In this document: piece after piece, positions 1 to 11,124 of the stretch
Layout of the letters: each line of letters starts with the position of its first letter
Numbering within the stretch: the first letter of the stretch is position 1
Source: Dimorphilus gyrociliatus
Lineage: Eukaryota; Annelida; Polychaeta; Dinophilidae
DNA: 64,000 nucleotides
NCBI GenBank assembly: GCA_904063045.1
Contig: CAJFCJ010000019.1
Location: forward strand, 248,001 to 312,000
Reading direction: 5' to 3'
Translations under genes and position numbers: made by a program
The notes under the pieces: generated by a model
Databases searched by the model: none
Seen by the model: only the letters and a program-made list of their open reading frames with translations
What the model was told of the DNA's origin: nothing

Positions 1-2668
1 TATATCTTTACAAGTTTTTGGCTCCTCACATTCACACGTATTACAACCATTTTTGTCTTTCTTGTAACCATTTGGGCAGAAAACAGCGCACCTTATCACT
101 GGACAGGTGACCTTACATTGACAAGTTTTACAGCCTCTTTCATCCCGGATATATTCCTGGCCAATAGGACAAGCCATGCATCTGAAAACTGGACAATTTT
201 CGCATTTCACTTGCGAATTGGATTCTACGCAAAATTTATCTCTTGGGCATGTGGCATCTTCACAGGAGTCAGCACACTTGCAAATTTCACATCCAGATTT
301 GCTATCTCTCTTCCATCCAAATTCACAGTACATTTTACAGCGGACAGGTTCGCAAATAGCCCTATTGACACATTTTCCAATTTCATGACAAATACCTCCA
401 TTATCGCAAACTTTGCTTAATATACAATCTTGGTTATTTTTACAGTTTGCTTCTTTACATGCGCGGTGCAAAATACATCTAGCTTCACCATTCTCTTCTA
501 CACAAAAATGTCCAACCTGACATAACATAGCTGCACAGGTAGTTTTTGGTTTAACACAGACAGCATCAGTTGGGCAAGGAGGGACTAAACATGGATGAAC
601 TTTCTCTTCGCAGATTTCTCCAAGTTCACATTTAATATCATCACATGAATTTTTTGGTGGTTTAATATCATGACATTCGCCAATAGGTCCTGGGCATTCA
701 CCATTAGCAAGACAACCACGAGTAATAATCATGCAATTTTGGTCTTTTCTACAATTAGCTTTGACGCAAACTGGGTCAAGAACACATCTAGCTTCACCAT
801 TCTCTTCTACACAAAAATGTCCAACCCGACATAACATAGCGGCACAGGTAGTTTGTTGTTTTACACAAACAGCACTAGTTGGGCAAGGAGGAACTAAACA
901 TGGATGAACTTTTTCTTTGCAATATTCACCAATGTTGCACTTCTTATATTGGCATTTGTTTTTAGGGACACAGCGTGCAATAGGTTTCTTACAAACAAAA
1001 CCAGGAATGCAAATCGATGTTGCTATTTCACAGCTTTCACCTTCTTTACATTTTTTGCAGAGATCGTTTGGTACGCATTTTAAGAATTGCTTGCAGGGTG
1101 CCTTTTTACATACGACAGTTTCAACTTTGCATTCTTCATTTGGTCTACATCTCTCACAAGTTGCCAATTCACATCGTGGATTTTTGTAGCATGGGGCGGT
1201 TACGCATTCGATGTCATCTTCAATGCAAACTTCGCCTGTACCACATTTCTTGTCTCGACAAGACGTAGGTTCTCTACATTTGCATATAGGACATCCGTTT
1301 AATTGTTCAAATCCATTTTCGCAGAACATTTCACACATGTATTTTGCACAGCCGCACGTTTTTGTTTCTTCATCGCAAACTTGGTTTTTAGGGCAATCGG
1401 AGTTTTTGCTGCAAGTTTCTGATTTCACACAACGGGGGTTTTTGTAGCATGGAGCAGTTACACATTGGATATCATCTTCGATACAAGTTTCTCCGGGACC
1501 ACATCTTTTGTCCAAGCAAGACTCTGATTTTCTACATTTGCATATAGGACATCCGTTTAATTGTTCAAATCCATCTTCGCAGAACAGAGTACACATGATT
1601 TTTGAACAGCCGCATGTTTTTGTTTCTTCATCGCAAACTTGGTTTTCAAGACAATCGGAGTTCTTACTACATTTGGGTACTGGTGATGGGTTACATGTGC
1701 AAGTGGGGCATCCATTTTTATCCATAACGTTACCGTGTTCACAAAAGATTGCGCACACGGGTGGACATTCTAATAATAAAGAAAATATTGGTAATTGAAA
1801 CTAATAATATACTAAGAGAATAATTTATACCTTGCTTGACGCATTGAGCAATCATACGACAAGGAGAGTGAGGGAAACAGTTTGGTTCTGGGAGCACTTT
1901 ACAAACAGTTCCTTGTTGACATGTTACAGCAGCACATGATGTTGGTGGTTGCGGTGGTAGAGGAGGAGGAGGACCATTGCATTTACACTCTTCACAGCCG
2001 TTTGATCCCTTTGCGAAACCGTTTAGGCAAAACATCCTACAGGTAACTGGTGGACAACAAGCACAAGTATCACAACCTGCTCTGTCTTTCTTAAATCCTG
2101 TCGTACATGCAATATCGCATTCCAGCGGTTTGCATGTTTTCTCTATTTTCGATGAAAATAATAGTGTAACTTTAGTCACTAATTGTCAAAAAGGTAACTT
2201 TACACACTTACCACATTTAGCTGGCGCATTTTTTTGAACGCTTTCGACACAAGTTTCATCTTCGTTACATTTCATTTCTTTACAATCGAAGGTGGGATGC
2301 TCTGGTTCGACACATGTGTAACCATATCGGCAAATCACTTGGAAAGGATTCGGATATTTATTCACGACACAGACGCTTTTGTGACCAGAACATGGATTTC
2401 TATCACAGGGATTGTCGCAACAAGACGAACAATCTGGACAACCATCCGATTTCAGATTGAGAACTCCGTACTTACAGTTTTCACAATGGTCACTGCAATC
2501 TTTACACCGGCAATCACAAATTCCTGGAGTTTCAGCATCTGGATGGATACCATATAAACAATCTTGTACAGTACATTCTTCACACCGTTCACCAGTCGGG
2601 ATTGATTGAACTTGAGACAGTAGAACTATTGCTGGTACCAGCAGAATAAGTTTTGAAATCTTCATCAT
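1..2668 (-). CDS. Antistasin-like multi-repeat cysteine-rich protein, 3' end off the window
   Basis: Three exons are readable: 2668-2212, 2142-1831 and 1769 to beyond base 1. Introns are 69 and 61 bp, both phase 1, with good GT-AG ends. About 846 residues are visible and the last exon is open across its whole 1.77 kb. A signal peptide (MMKISKLILLVPAIVLLSQV) starts the protein. The rest is a string of cysteine cassettes of two kinds: antistasin-type (C-x3-C-x3-FC-x-GF-x4-GC-x2-C-x-C, for example around 1255-1345 and 1530-1600) and spacers such as KRCGPGETCIEDDIQC. Exon 2 has a proline-rich stretch (PPPPLPPQPP) that the neighbouring paralogue lacks. In the antistasin family such domains inhibit serine proteases or act in matrix and lectin-like proteins; which applies here is unknown. 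The C-terminus, and so whether it is membrane-anchored like its neighbours, lies outside the window. Confidence 0.85.
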
Positions 2669-2708
2669 TCCTCGATAAAGAGTATAGCCATACTAAAAGT
2701 TTTCAGCC

Positions 2709-2716
2709 TTTATATA
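2709..2716 (-). promoter_or_regulatory. TATA box of the first antistasin-like gene
   Basis: On the minus strand TATATAAA lies about 40 bp upstream of the first ATG (2668), the right spacing for a short 5' leader. The equivalent place in the neighbouring paralogue (about 5978-5990) has a weaker TATACATA, so the two promoters have diverged although their first exons are almost identical. Confidence 0.6.
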
Positions 2717-3084
2717 GACAGCTCGTGCCAGGCACTACGGCCTTTTTTGTATTTTGAATATATTCGTGCCAAGCGGTGACAGTCTCTTCACCCCGGTACT
2801 GATTGGTGGTCTGTAGACCTATGTTATATTTGGCCAAAACAACAATAGAGCAGTTCAATCGAAAGCCCTTAGTAAGTAGTTTTAAGAAATGCACGTTTTT
2901 TTAGAAGGTGACTGTAAAGTCAAATGAAAATAATATAAGTTTGATACAAAATTATCTGGCATATATCTTTATACATCTACTATATATATACTAGTACTAT
3001 AAACACCAAAATACGTATTGAATTAGTATTGGCTATTGACTTAAGGTTAAAATATTAAATTTCAGGTATTAAGTACACGTAAGC

Positions 3085-3095
3085 AGGTGGCGCTA
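3085..3095 (+). promoter_or_regulatory. CTCF-like motif between divergent genes
   Basis: AGGTGGCGCTA sits in the ~710-bp gap between the minus-strand antistasin gene and the plus-strand stress-protein gene. It matches the core of bilaterian CTCF sites and recurs at several other gene boundaries in the window. Nothing else was recognised in this gap except the TATA box and AT-rich sequence. Confidence 0.35.
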
Positions 3096-3379
3096 AAATC
3101 AGAACAAAAGAAATTTTATTGAAGTAAGCAAAATGAAAACTTTTTTGTGCATAAAACACATTTCTTTTTTTTTAAAAAGAAAATCTATTTTTAGCCGGTG
3201 GAAGAAACTCAATGGGCGTTTACACGCGCATGATTTGTATGAGTAATACTATTGCTAAATTGCGAAAATATTCATACGGACATCTGTCAAAATGAAGATC
3301 GATATATGCCAACTGCTCTTATTTAATTTTCATACACTATCCATACTGCAATTAACTCGTTCGAATCCGAAAGAAAATA

Positions 3380-4021
3380 ATGGCTGATGATAAAAGAATC
3401 GTTGTTATCGGAGTTGATGGAAGTGTTCGTTCAGAGCACGCTTTTGATTGTTGGTATTATTACAAACATCTGAACATTTATAAGTAATTATATGTATATA
3501 TCACATTGATTGTCAATAAATTGCACATCTAGGGTATGCTGAACATTTGCACAAAAAAAAGAACTACGTAATTGTCATCCATTCCGTTGAAGTGCATAAT
3601 GTCCATCCTTATCGTAAGTACATAAAGCATTATTACATTAATGATAAGTAATTGACATATTTACAGTTATTAAACCGTAATTTTTATACTTTTCTTATTA
3701 TTTCTAATAGCGTCAGTTTTTGTTTCGCCGGAAGTTATGCAAGCTGAATTCGAAAAGGAAAAGTCCAAGTCAAAGAAGCTGGAAGAGTACTACACCGAGA
3801 GACTTAAGCAAAGGAACATTGAAGGTGAATTTGTAATAAAAAATGGTAAACCTGGAGAAGCGATTGTAGCATTAGCTAATGATATGAAAACCGAAATGAT
3901 CGTTGTTGGAACAAGAGGTCACGGAAAACTAAGGAGAACAATACTTGGTTCAGTAAGTGATTATATCGTTCATCATGCTCATTGCGCAGTTATAACTGTC
4001 AGACCGGATGTTCCTCTTTAA
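3380..4021 (+). CDS. Universal stress protein (UspA-domain) family, 153 aa
   Basis: Exons are 3380-3449, 3533-3613 and 3711-4021. The phase-1 first junction (GATT|GTTGGT, a weak donor) restores the family motif AFDWYAEH. The protein opens with the UspA beta-strand VVIGVDGS, where the Asp contacts adenine in nucleotide-binding members. It ends with the nucleotide-binding signature MIVVGTRGHGKLRRTILGSV, the G-x2-G-x9-GS pattern of ATP-binding UspA proteins, followed by HHAHCAVITVR. The 153-residue length is normal for a single Usp domain. Animal members of this family are mostly found in lophotrochozoans and cnidarians; their physiological role is not established. It lies divergent from the first antistasin gene and convergent with the second. 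Confidence 0.92.
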
Positions 4022-4315
4022 ACATGTATCTATTTTTATTGATTACTTAATTAAAAGTAAGTATTTGAAAGTATAATAAAATATCCATTAAGATTCAAAA
4101 GGGTGTACTAGGTAGAAATCATAGTAATCTCCAAAAAGGAACACAAAACAAACTAAACGTAATATTATTGCATAACATTTAAGATCCTTTATCTAATATT
4201 TTCATAAAAGTGAGGTAAAAAACTTGAGTATAGATCAAACAGTATATTTTCAATTCGATTATAAGCTCTTTCCATAACATCTTTATTCTTGCATCCATCT
4301 TCCTTCGATATATTT

Positions 4316-5942
4316 TTAAAACGCTACAGAAGTGTATTGCGGAGGTGGCGTTGATGGTAGAACCTCTATAGTGTCATATTGTTCAGGTTTTCCTTTCTCG
4401 TCACTTGGATGGATGTAGTAGGGCGGTGGACTGATCCCTTCTTTTATTTGTTTATTACCAGCGTCTTGATGATTGTCTGATTGTCTTACTGTTGCTCTTT
4501 TCTTCATCTGTAGGAGAATATATTATTACTAGGTCACTTATGAATACTATAAAAGATACTTACGTAGTGGCAAGTAAATACTGATATCACAACAGCCACC
4601 AAAATTAAAATTGTAACTGTGATAGCAATGGCAATAATATGATTTCGTTGTAATTTTTTTGTACATTGGCAAGTATTACAGCCGTTTACTTGTTCATACC
4701 CATCTTCGCAGAACGTAGCACACATGAGTTTTGGGCAAAAAATCAAGCATGTTCTTGTTGCTGCATCGCAAACTTGGTTTTCAAGACAATCGAAGTCCTT
4801 GCTGCAAGTTTCTGATTTCACACAACGGGGGTTTTTGTAGCATGGAGCAGTTACACATTGGATATCATCTTCGATACAAGTTTCTCCGGGACCACATCTT
4901 TTGTCCAAGCAAGACTCTGATTTTCTACATTTGCATATAGGACATCCGTTTAATTGTTCAAATCCATCTTCGCAGAACATTTCACACATGTATTTTGCAC
5001 AGCCGCACGTTTTCGTTTCTTCATCGCAAACTTGATTTGTAGGACAATCAGATTTTTTGCTGCAAGTTTCTGATTTTTTACATTGTGGATTTCTATTACA
5101 AGGGGCGGTTTCACATTGAATGTTATCTTCAACACAAATTTCACCTGGACCACATCTTTTTTCCGAACAAGACATTGATTCTCTACATTTGCATATGTTG
5201 CATCCGTTTAATTGTTCAAATCCATTTTCACAGAACATAGTACACATCACGTCTGGGCAGCCACACATTTTCGTTGTTACATCGCAAACTTGGTTTGTAG
5301 GGCAATCTGAGTTCTTGTTACATGTTGACGGTGGCGGTGGGTTACATGTGCAAGTAGGACATCCATTTTTATCCGTAACCTTGCCATATTCACAAAAGAT
5401 TTGGCATACAGGTGGACAAACTGTAAAAATATTATATAATCTGTATAATAATCCACAAATGAAGTATACCGTTTAAACTACTAACCACACTTGGCTGGTA
5501 TGCTATTTTTGAGGCTACCTTCAATACAGGTTTGACCATCGGGGCATTTCACATCTTTACAATCGAAGACGGGATGCTCTGGTTCGACACATGTATAACC
5601 ATATCGGCAAATCACTTGGAAAGGATTCGGATATTTATTCACGACACAGACGCTTTTGTGACCAGAACATGGATTTCTATCACAGGGATTGTCGCAACAA
5701 GACGAACAATCTGGACAACCATCCGATTTCAGATTGAGAACTCCGTACTTACAGTTTTCACAATGGTCACTGCAATCTTTACACCGGCAATCACAAATTC
5801 CTGGAGTTTCAGCATCTGGATGGATACCATATAAACAATCTTGTACAGTACATTCTTCACACCGTTCACCAGTCGGGTCCGAATGTACTTGAGACAATAG
5901 AACTATAGTTGATAACAGTAGAAGCAATTTAGAAATTTTCAT
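4316..5942 (-). CDS. Membrane-anchored antistasin-like protein with PPxY cytoplasmic tail, 501 aa
   Basis: Exons are 5942-5486, 5420-4564 and 4507-4316; introns are 65 and 56 bp. A signal peptide (MKISKLLLLLSTIVLLSQV) is followed by a cysteine-rich N-terminal region almost identical to that of the left-hand paralogue. Exon 2 holds repeated antistasin-type cassettes (FCENGFEQLNGC, FCEDGFEQLNGC, FCEDGYEQVNGC). A hydrophobic helix (IIAIAITVTILILVAVVISV) is followed by a basic stop-transfer stretch (MKKRA) and a ~60-residue tail. The tail carries two PPxY motifs, PPPY (SPPPYYIHP) and PPQY (TPPPQYTS), the ligand for WW domains of NEDD4-type ligases and YAP-like adaptors. Compared with the left-hand gene the middle proline-rich exon is missing. 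Inference: a type I surface protein with a protease-inhibitor-like ectodomain and a WW-binding tail. Confidence 0.9.
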
Positions 5943-6777
5943 CTTAACTCTACGAGTAAAAATCTCAAACTGAAAGTTTTTAAGCTATGTATAGCTTTAT
6001 GATCAATTTATTATTAACAAGTTCGTACCAAACGGTAACAGGCTCTTATTTCTTATATCTCCGCTTGGTGTCTTTGTTGGCCTATCGTTTGGTTTAAAGA
6101 AAAATAACAACAAGACGTTAGGTTAAAACCAACTTGTGTAGAAAACGGAAGTGAAAATTTGTAACTAAAGCTTCCAAGTGTAGAAAAAAGCAAATAGTCG
6201 TGGTTGACGTCATAAAAATGGAGATGATTATTGTCTACATGAAGGTCAAGGAAAAAACTGCGTAGTAATTTTATATTTATTATAGACTAATGCATTGGTT
6301 ACAAAGCTTAATCGGCGTTTCTAACCATTAGAGCAATTATAAGGGATGTTTTCTCTTTTTATAAGAAAATCATCTATTCATAAATTACTTATATATTTAT
6401 ATAAGGAATAGTTATGCGTACTTTCTTGAAAACTGATCGAAAAGTATGTAAAAGTGTGCAAAACAGTTGTTATTTTATTTGATAATCTGAGAAATTCTAT
6501 AACACACAAACACGAAAAATAGACAGAAAAACTACACTTTTTGTAGTATTTATCGAGTTTTTCAAATTCAAGTTTTCACGAATTAGCTGGTAAAATAGCT
6601 TTCCGTTTTAGATGGTCAAGTATTCGAATATATCGATAAAGGCATTAAAAAAATAGAAAATAGTTTAAATTAAAATTCTCTCTATATAAATGATATTTGG
6701 ATGAGAACTAATTTATAGGTTAAAGTGTCGTTTTTTTTTTTGGGTATAGAAACTTTCTCTCTCTCTCTCTCAAATAT
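5943..6777. other. Intergenic spacer between two antistasin-like genes
   Basis: No coding potential was seen. The first ~130 bases upstream of the 5942 start resemble the region upstream of the 2668 start (shared blocks such as the AAAAACTTTCAG-type leader and a CGGTAACAG/CGGTGACAG stretch), so the duplication included the promoter. A short CT run lies at 6753-6770 just after the stop codon of the third gene. Confidence 0.5.
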
Positions 6778-7909
6778 CTAGCAAGAAAGTTCTGGTAGCC
6801 CTTTCTTCTTTTCGTCCTCTTCAGAAATTGTTCTAAGAGAGGTTGTAGAAGTATATCTAGGTGGTGGAGTTGCTGGTGGAACACTAACAAAATCAGTTGG
6901 TTCAACCTTTTTCTCTTCATCATTTGGGTAGATGTAATAGGGTGGTGGACATTCCTTTTGGTCTCCAATTGGTTTTTCATTCATAACTCTTTGTTGATTG
7001 GAGACTTGTCTGGCTCTAGCCTTTTTCTTAATCTATACGGAATGATATATGATAATTTGATCTTTGAGTTGTTGTGTTCTACAATCTTGCTAATACTTAC
7101 GCAGTAGCAAGTAATTCCGGTTACACCAACAATCACCAATATTAAGATTACAGCGGAAAGTATTATGGCTCCACGTTTGTGGTGCTTAAAAAATCCGAAA
7201 CAACTGTCGTCATCGTCATCGGTTTGTTCCTCGGGTATAAGAGATTTGGCTGTTAAGATCAAACAATGTATTTGAATTAGCACTGTACATATGTCTACTT
7301 ACCAACGCAGTATGGTTTTTCAACATCTCCATCTTTAAAAATATGACAAGCATGATGTTTTGCGCACTTCACCCTGTGGCAGAGGTGTTTTTCTGCACAT
7401 TTACACATGGGGCAGCCAGAGGGGTTAAAGAGCATACCATATCTACATTTCACGTATTCTCTATTCGAATCTTTATCAAAATGCCTCATTTCCGTTTCCT
7501 TTTTATGCTTATGGGAATCTCTATCTTTTTCATCATCCTGTTCACGTCCTTTCTTGTGGCGATCATGTTCACGCTCTCTTTCATGTTCACGCTCTCTTTC
7601 ATGTTCAGGATGATTCTCAGGTCTGGGCATATGTCCACTACCTTGCTCACTGTGTTTCATAAACCATTTTGAGCCGTGTCTAAAAGAACCATGTCTGCTG
7701 TCGTTATCATCATCGTCATCATCATCGTCATCATGGTCGTCATCCCGGTCATCATCTCTTTCGTGTCTCTCAATTACACGTTCACATCTTGCTGAACAAA
7801 CCGGTAGCTTGCTCGTATCCATCGACGGAGGCAGACCGGGCCTCTTCAAATGCTTTGCCTCAATGGCAACTGCAATCAGTGCCAGTAAAACGAGTAGGGC
7901 GACTTTCAT
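6778..7909 (-). CDS. Membrane-anchored antistasin-like protein with charged Asp/Glu/His linker and PPxY tail, 336 aa
   Basis: Exons are 7909-7303, 7249-7101 and 7032-6778; the exon phases (1, then 0) match the paralogue at 4316-5942. A signal peptide (MKVALLVLLALIAVAIEA) is followed by a long very polar linker: an Asp run, then repeated HERERE units and KHKKE. One short antistasin-like module follows (KCRYGMLFNPSGCPMCKC plus further Cys/His residues). An acidic DDDDD stretch precedes the membrane helix (AIILSAVILILVIVGVTGI). The tail keeps both PPxY motifs, PPPY (CPPPYYIYP) and PPRY (TPPPRYTS), and then adds an extra ~20 residues. The tail and membrane exon are clearly homologous to the neighbour while the ectodomain is not, so the anchor and tail are the conserved part of this family. 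Confidence 0.87.
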
Positions 7910-9021
7910 CGTGAGCTTTTAAAAGATTAGTAAATTAAACGATGATAAACTGAATTTTTCCCTACACTGCTGTACCTGTATTTGCAGCACAGAGTCTGAT
8001 CGATTACCGATGCGCTTCTGAAAAACACAATAATTTATTAGCGAAATGCCTGGCGCTGTGGTCGTGATCTCTTTTAAATAATTATTCAAAAACTTCAAGA
8101 TCTTATATTCATATTCATATTTTAGTCTAATAACACAATAAAACAGTCTATATCGATATTATAATATATGCATCTAGGTCTATTTGACAGACAAAAGTTT
8201 CAAAACTGTCAATGCCAACATAAATTAAAGGTAACCATAATACCTAAAAACACTACAGTAGAGAGCTTTCTAAACCTTTGTGCATGTATGATTCAGCGGC
8301 AAGTGATTGCATAGGGTAAAAAACTACGGTGAGGGCTTAGAAAGGTATGAGTCAGAGGCAAGTGATTGCAGGGGGTGAAAAACTCGGGCGTTATAAATTA
8401 TCATTTATTTTTAATTTAATACTTTTCAAAACAGACTTCATTGTGATAATAAATTTTTAGAAATCTTGATAGTATTTGATTAATGAAAAAAATTGTTTAT
8501 CTTCATTTATATATGTTTGTCATGTTTTTATATGTTTCATATTTTCTATTATTATAAAATAATTGACTAAAAATACTAAAAAAGCATTCAGAATGACATT
8601 AATATTTTATAAATGCTCCATCAAATGAATTAATGCAAAATTATGCAATTTTAAGAAATAGAGAAACACACAATTTAAAAAAAAAGCGGTAGGTGACAAT
8701 AAAGAATAGAACCAGTTGCCGCACTTTAAGTTCAGTGACTTATTAGCATTTTATTCATAAAAAAGCTTATTTTCAAAAAAACATTGATCAGTAACTGTGG
8801 AGTAATAAAAGCTTTAATAATATCCACGAGCATGTTCAATTTATAGTTGTGTGCAATTTATAAGTTGATTCTATTTTTCATTTGTTTTTTGTTTTTGTAT
8901 ATTTTCATTAGTTTAGAATTCTGATGTATCGATTTTCCATAATTCCTATCAGGAAGAGAATATTGTATTTTATATTATATGTATGGTTGAAAAGCAACTA
9001 TTATTAAGTATATTCATTATT
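7910..9021. other. Intergenic, AT-rich, with one short tandem repeat
   Basis: No open coding structure was recognised. The only structure seen is the imperfect two-unit repeat at 8287-8383, listed separately. Most of the rest is above 70 percent AT. Confidence 0.5.
8287..8383. repeat. Two-copy imperfect tandem repeat, period 59 bp
   Basis: The unit beginning TATGATTCAGCGGCAAGTGA at 8287 recurs at 8346 as TATGAGTCAGAGGCAAGTGA. Both are followed by TTGCA-(T/G)-(A/G)GGG-T-(A/G)AAAAACT. Only two copies are visible. Confidence 0.6.
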
Positions 9022-10610
9022 TTAACATATTACTAAAAATCGAGATCTTTCATAATCCATGTAGACTTCTATTTCCTTTATATCAACTTGGTTAACATTA
9101 AATTTCACCCTGGGTAAGAGATTATCATGAATGACGTCATTGCTTTCTTTAATAAATTCATAGCCATCTAATTCTTCTAGACATGTTTTGAAATGTTCAT
9201 AAGCTTCACAACAAACGGCCAAATTGTTCAAAGTAAAATTAATTCTTTTTGAATAGATAAAAAAAGAATATCAATTAGGCAATAAAAAGGAAATTTAATA
9301 TTTATAATCATAAATTAACCTATATATTATTGTACCTTTTTTCTATTGCAATATATAAAATCTTATTCCAGCGTCCAATTGTCAAAAGTTGAAAGACGGT
9401 TCGAAAGAAAGCATTAGTTAGATCTTCATTGTAAACAACTACAATTAAAGAAAAGATATGATAAATATATTATTATATTACGCATTTGCAAATATATAGG
9501 CTTACAAGTTATATTTCAATAAATAATGAAATAAACAGTATTAAATGTAGTATGTGTACAAATAAAAATAGGTCTTTTCTTTATAAGATAAATATAAATG
9601 ATAAAAATTTCATAAGGAAAGTAAAAACAGCTTTCATTAAATGATATTCAACGTACCGTCAGCAGCAATAATATATTTTGCTTCCTCAGCTATTCTACGT
9701 TCTTCTGTATCCCATTTTAATAATTCTAACAATGTTTCTAAATATTAAGCTTTAATTAAATATTAACTTTTTAAATATAATGCTAAAATAACAGATATTA
9801 ATACCTTCCCAATTAATTTCTTTTGTTAAAACAGTGCTTCCTTCTTTAAGAAATTTCTTATTATTTTCAATATTCTTTTCGCATAATTTCAAAATATTTT
9901 CCCCCTTATCTAATGTTGTTTTTAGTAAACGATATTGTGTTATTTTAAGTGTTTTAAATAAATTTATATATCGTCAATATTAAACCTGTACAGATGACTG
10001 TTTTTGCAAAAATTCCTCCAATAATTCCAGCTAAACCAACTCCTGAACCTAATTCGATGATATCCTCATTTTTTAATTTTTGCCTTTGATCTATTAGTAA
10101 TTCGCAGAGTAGTAAACTACTATGCCATACTTGTAAACCAACATCTTTTATTAGGGTACACTGTGCATGGGCTATAAATAATAATATAATAATAATTTTC
10201 TTTGTCTTTTAATTGTCAAGTAAATTCTTTAATAGAAATTTTAAATCAGATGGCCTAGAAATATAAGTCTATTTATTTTGAATGACGCGATATTTACTTA
10301 TACTTATACTGATTTCATTGCCGCGTTTAAGTTTTCTTTCTCTTTTAAGAATAAAATCTCCATCGCTATCTCTTTTAACACCATCTACAGATTGGTCTTT
10401 ATTAGACAACGATATTTGCAATTCCGGTATTACAAATTCAAACGTGGTTTCGAACGCTATTCAAGGAAAATTTTTGATTTAATAAAAAAGACAAATAGAT
10501 TATGCTTCTTTTTTTATTAAACCTTCATAATCTTTTAAATTTTGTTCCTGTTTTTTCGCAATATTAAGAATATGAACGTTCGAGAGAGCCTCTTGCAACT
10601 CCCGCTCCAT
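9022..10610 (-). CDS. METTL22: Methyltransferase-like protein 22 (lysine methyltransferase), ~314 aa
   Basis: Seven exons: 10610-10523, 10456-10298, 10171-9986, 9909-9805, 9737-9657, 9438-9336 and 9244-9022. All junction phases agree. The protein has the family's hallmark block VGLQVWHSSLLL ahead of SAM-binding motif I (ELGSGVGLAGI). Next come the motif II region (VICTDKGENILKLCEKN), AAD-VVYNEDLTNAFF, and the C-terminal EKRINFTLNNLAVCCEAYEHF. The last is typical of METTL22 in the METTL21/22 family of class I protein lysine methyltransferases. The human member methylates KIN17 in the nucleus; the same target here is only inferred. It is shorter than the human protein because the N-terminal region is reduced. 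Confidence 0.88.
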
Positions 10611-10640
10611 CTTGAGCAGACGACATTTAATTCATCTGAT

Positions 10641-10650
10641 AGATGGCGCT
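10641..10650 (+). promoter_or_regulatory. CTCF-like motif at the METTL22 5' end
   Basis: AGATGGCGCT lies about 30 bp upstream of the METTL22 ATG. It is one of a recurring set of near-identical motifs at gene edges. The remaining sequence to 11124 is AT-rich with no coding signal. Confidence 0.35.
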
Positions 10651-11124
10651 GCGAATAAGAAAGAAAAACCGGAAATGTAACGACAAATTCTTTCTTACTA
10701 ATGTAATACTATGAGAATCTTTGTGGTACATTAAACACAGCAAACAGCAATGAGATTTATTTTTATAAAATCTTAGCTACGTGCAAGGCAATAGAGAAGT
10801 GTTCAACACAACTTGAACAAACAACTAAAAAGTTTAATATGTTTGTTCCTTATGCTAAAGCAGAGATCAAAGAGAAAACTAAAGAAATTTTTATGCATGC
10901 AGACAAGTTATTTCAGCTGAATAGTTACAAAAATAACACTTAAACTCTTTCATCGAAAAATGATATTATTTTTTTTTAAAAAAAATCAAGAGTAAAAGGT
11001 TACGTAACTATTGCATCATTCGGTCTATATCTTTTCGTTGTTTTCACATATCAACTAGATCAATTAATAAAAACAAAAGAGTAAAACTTTGGCATTCATT
11101 TTGTTTTCTTGATATTTAAAGCGT

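Noticed and set aside
917-1798. Plus-strand ORFs across the antistasin exon
   Set aside because: They are antisense shadows of the minus-strand cysteine-rich exon; their repeated character simply mirrors the repeated cassettes.
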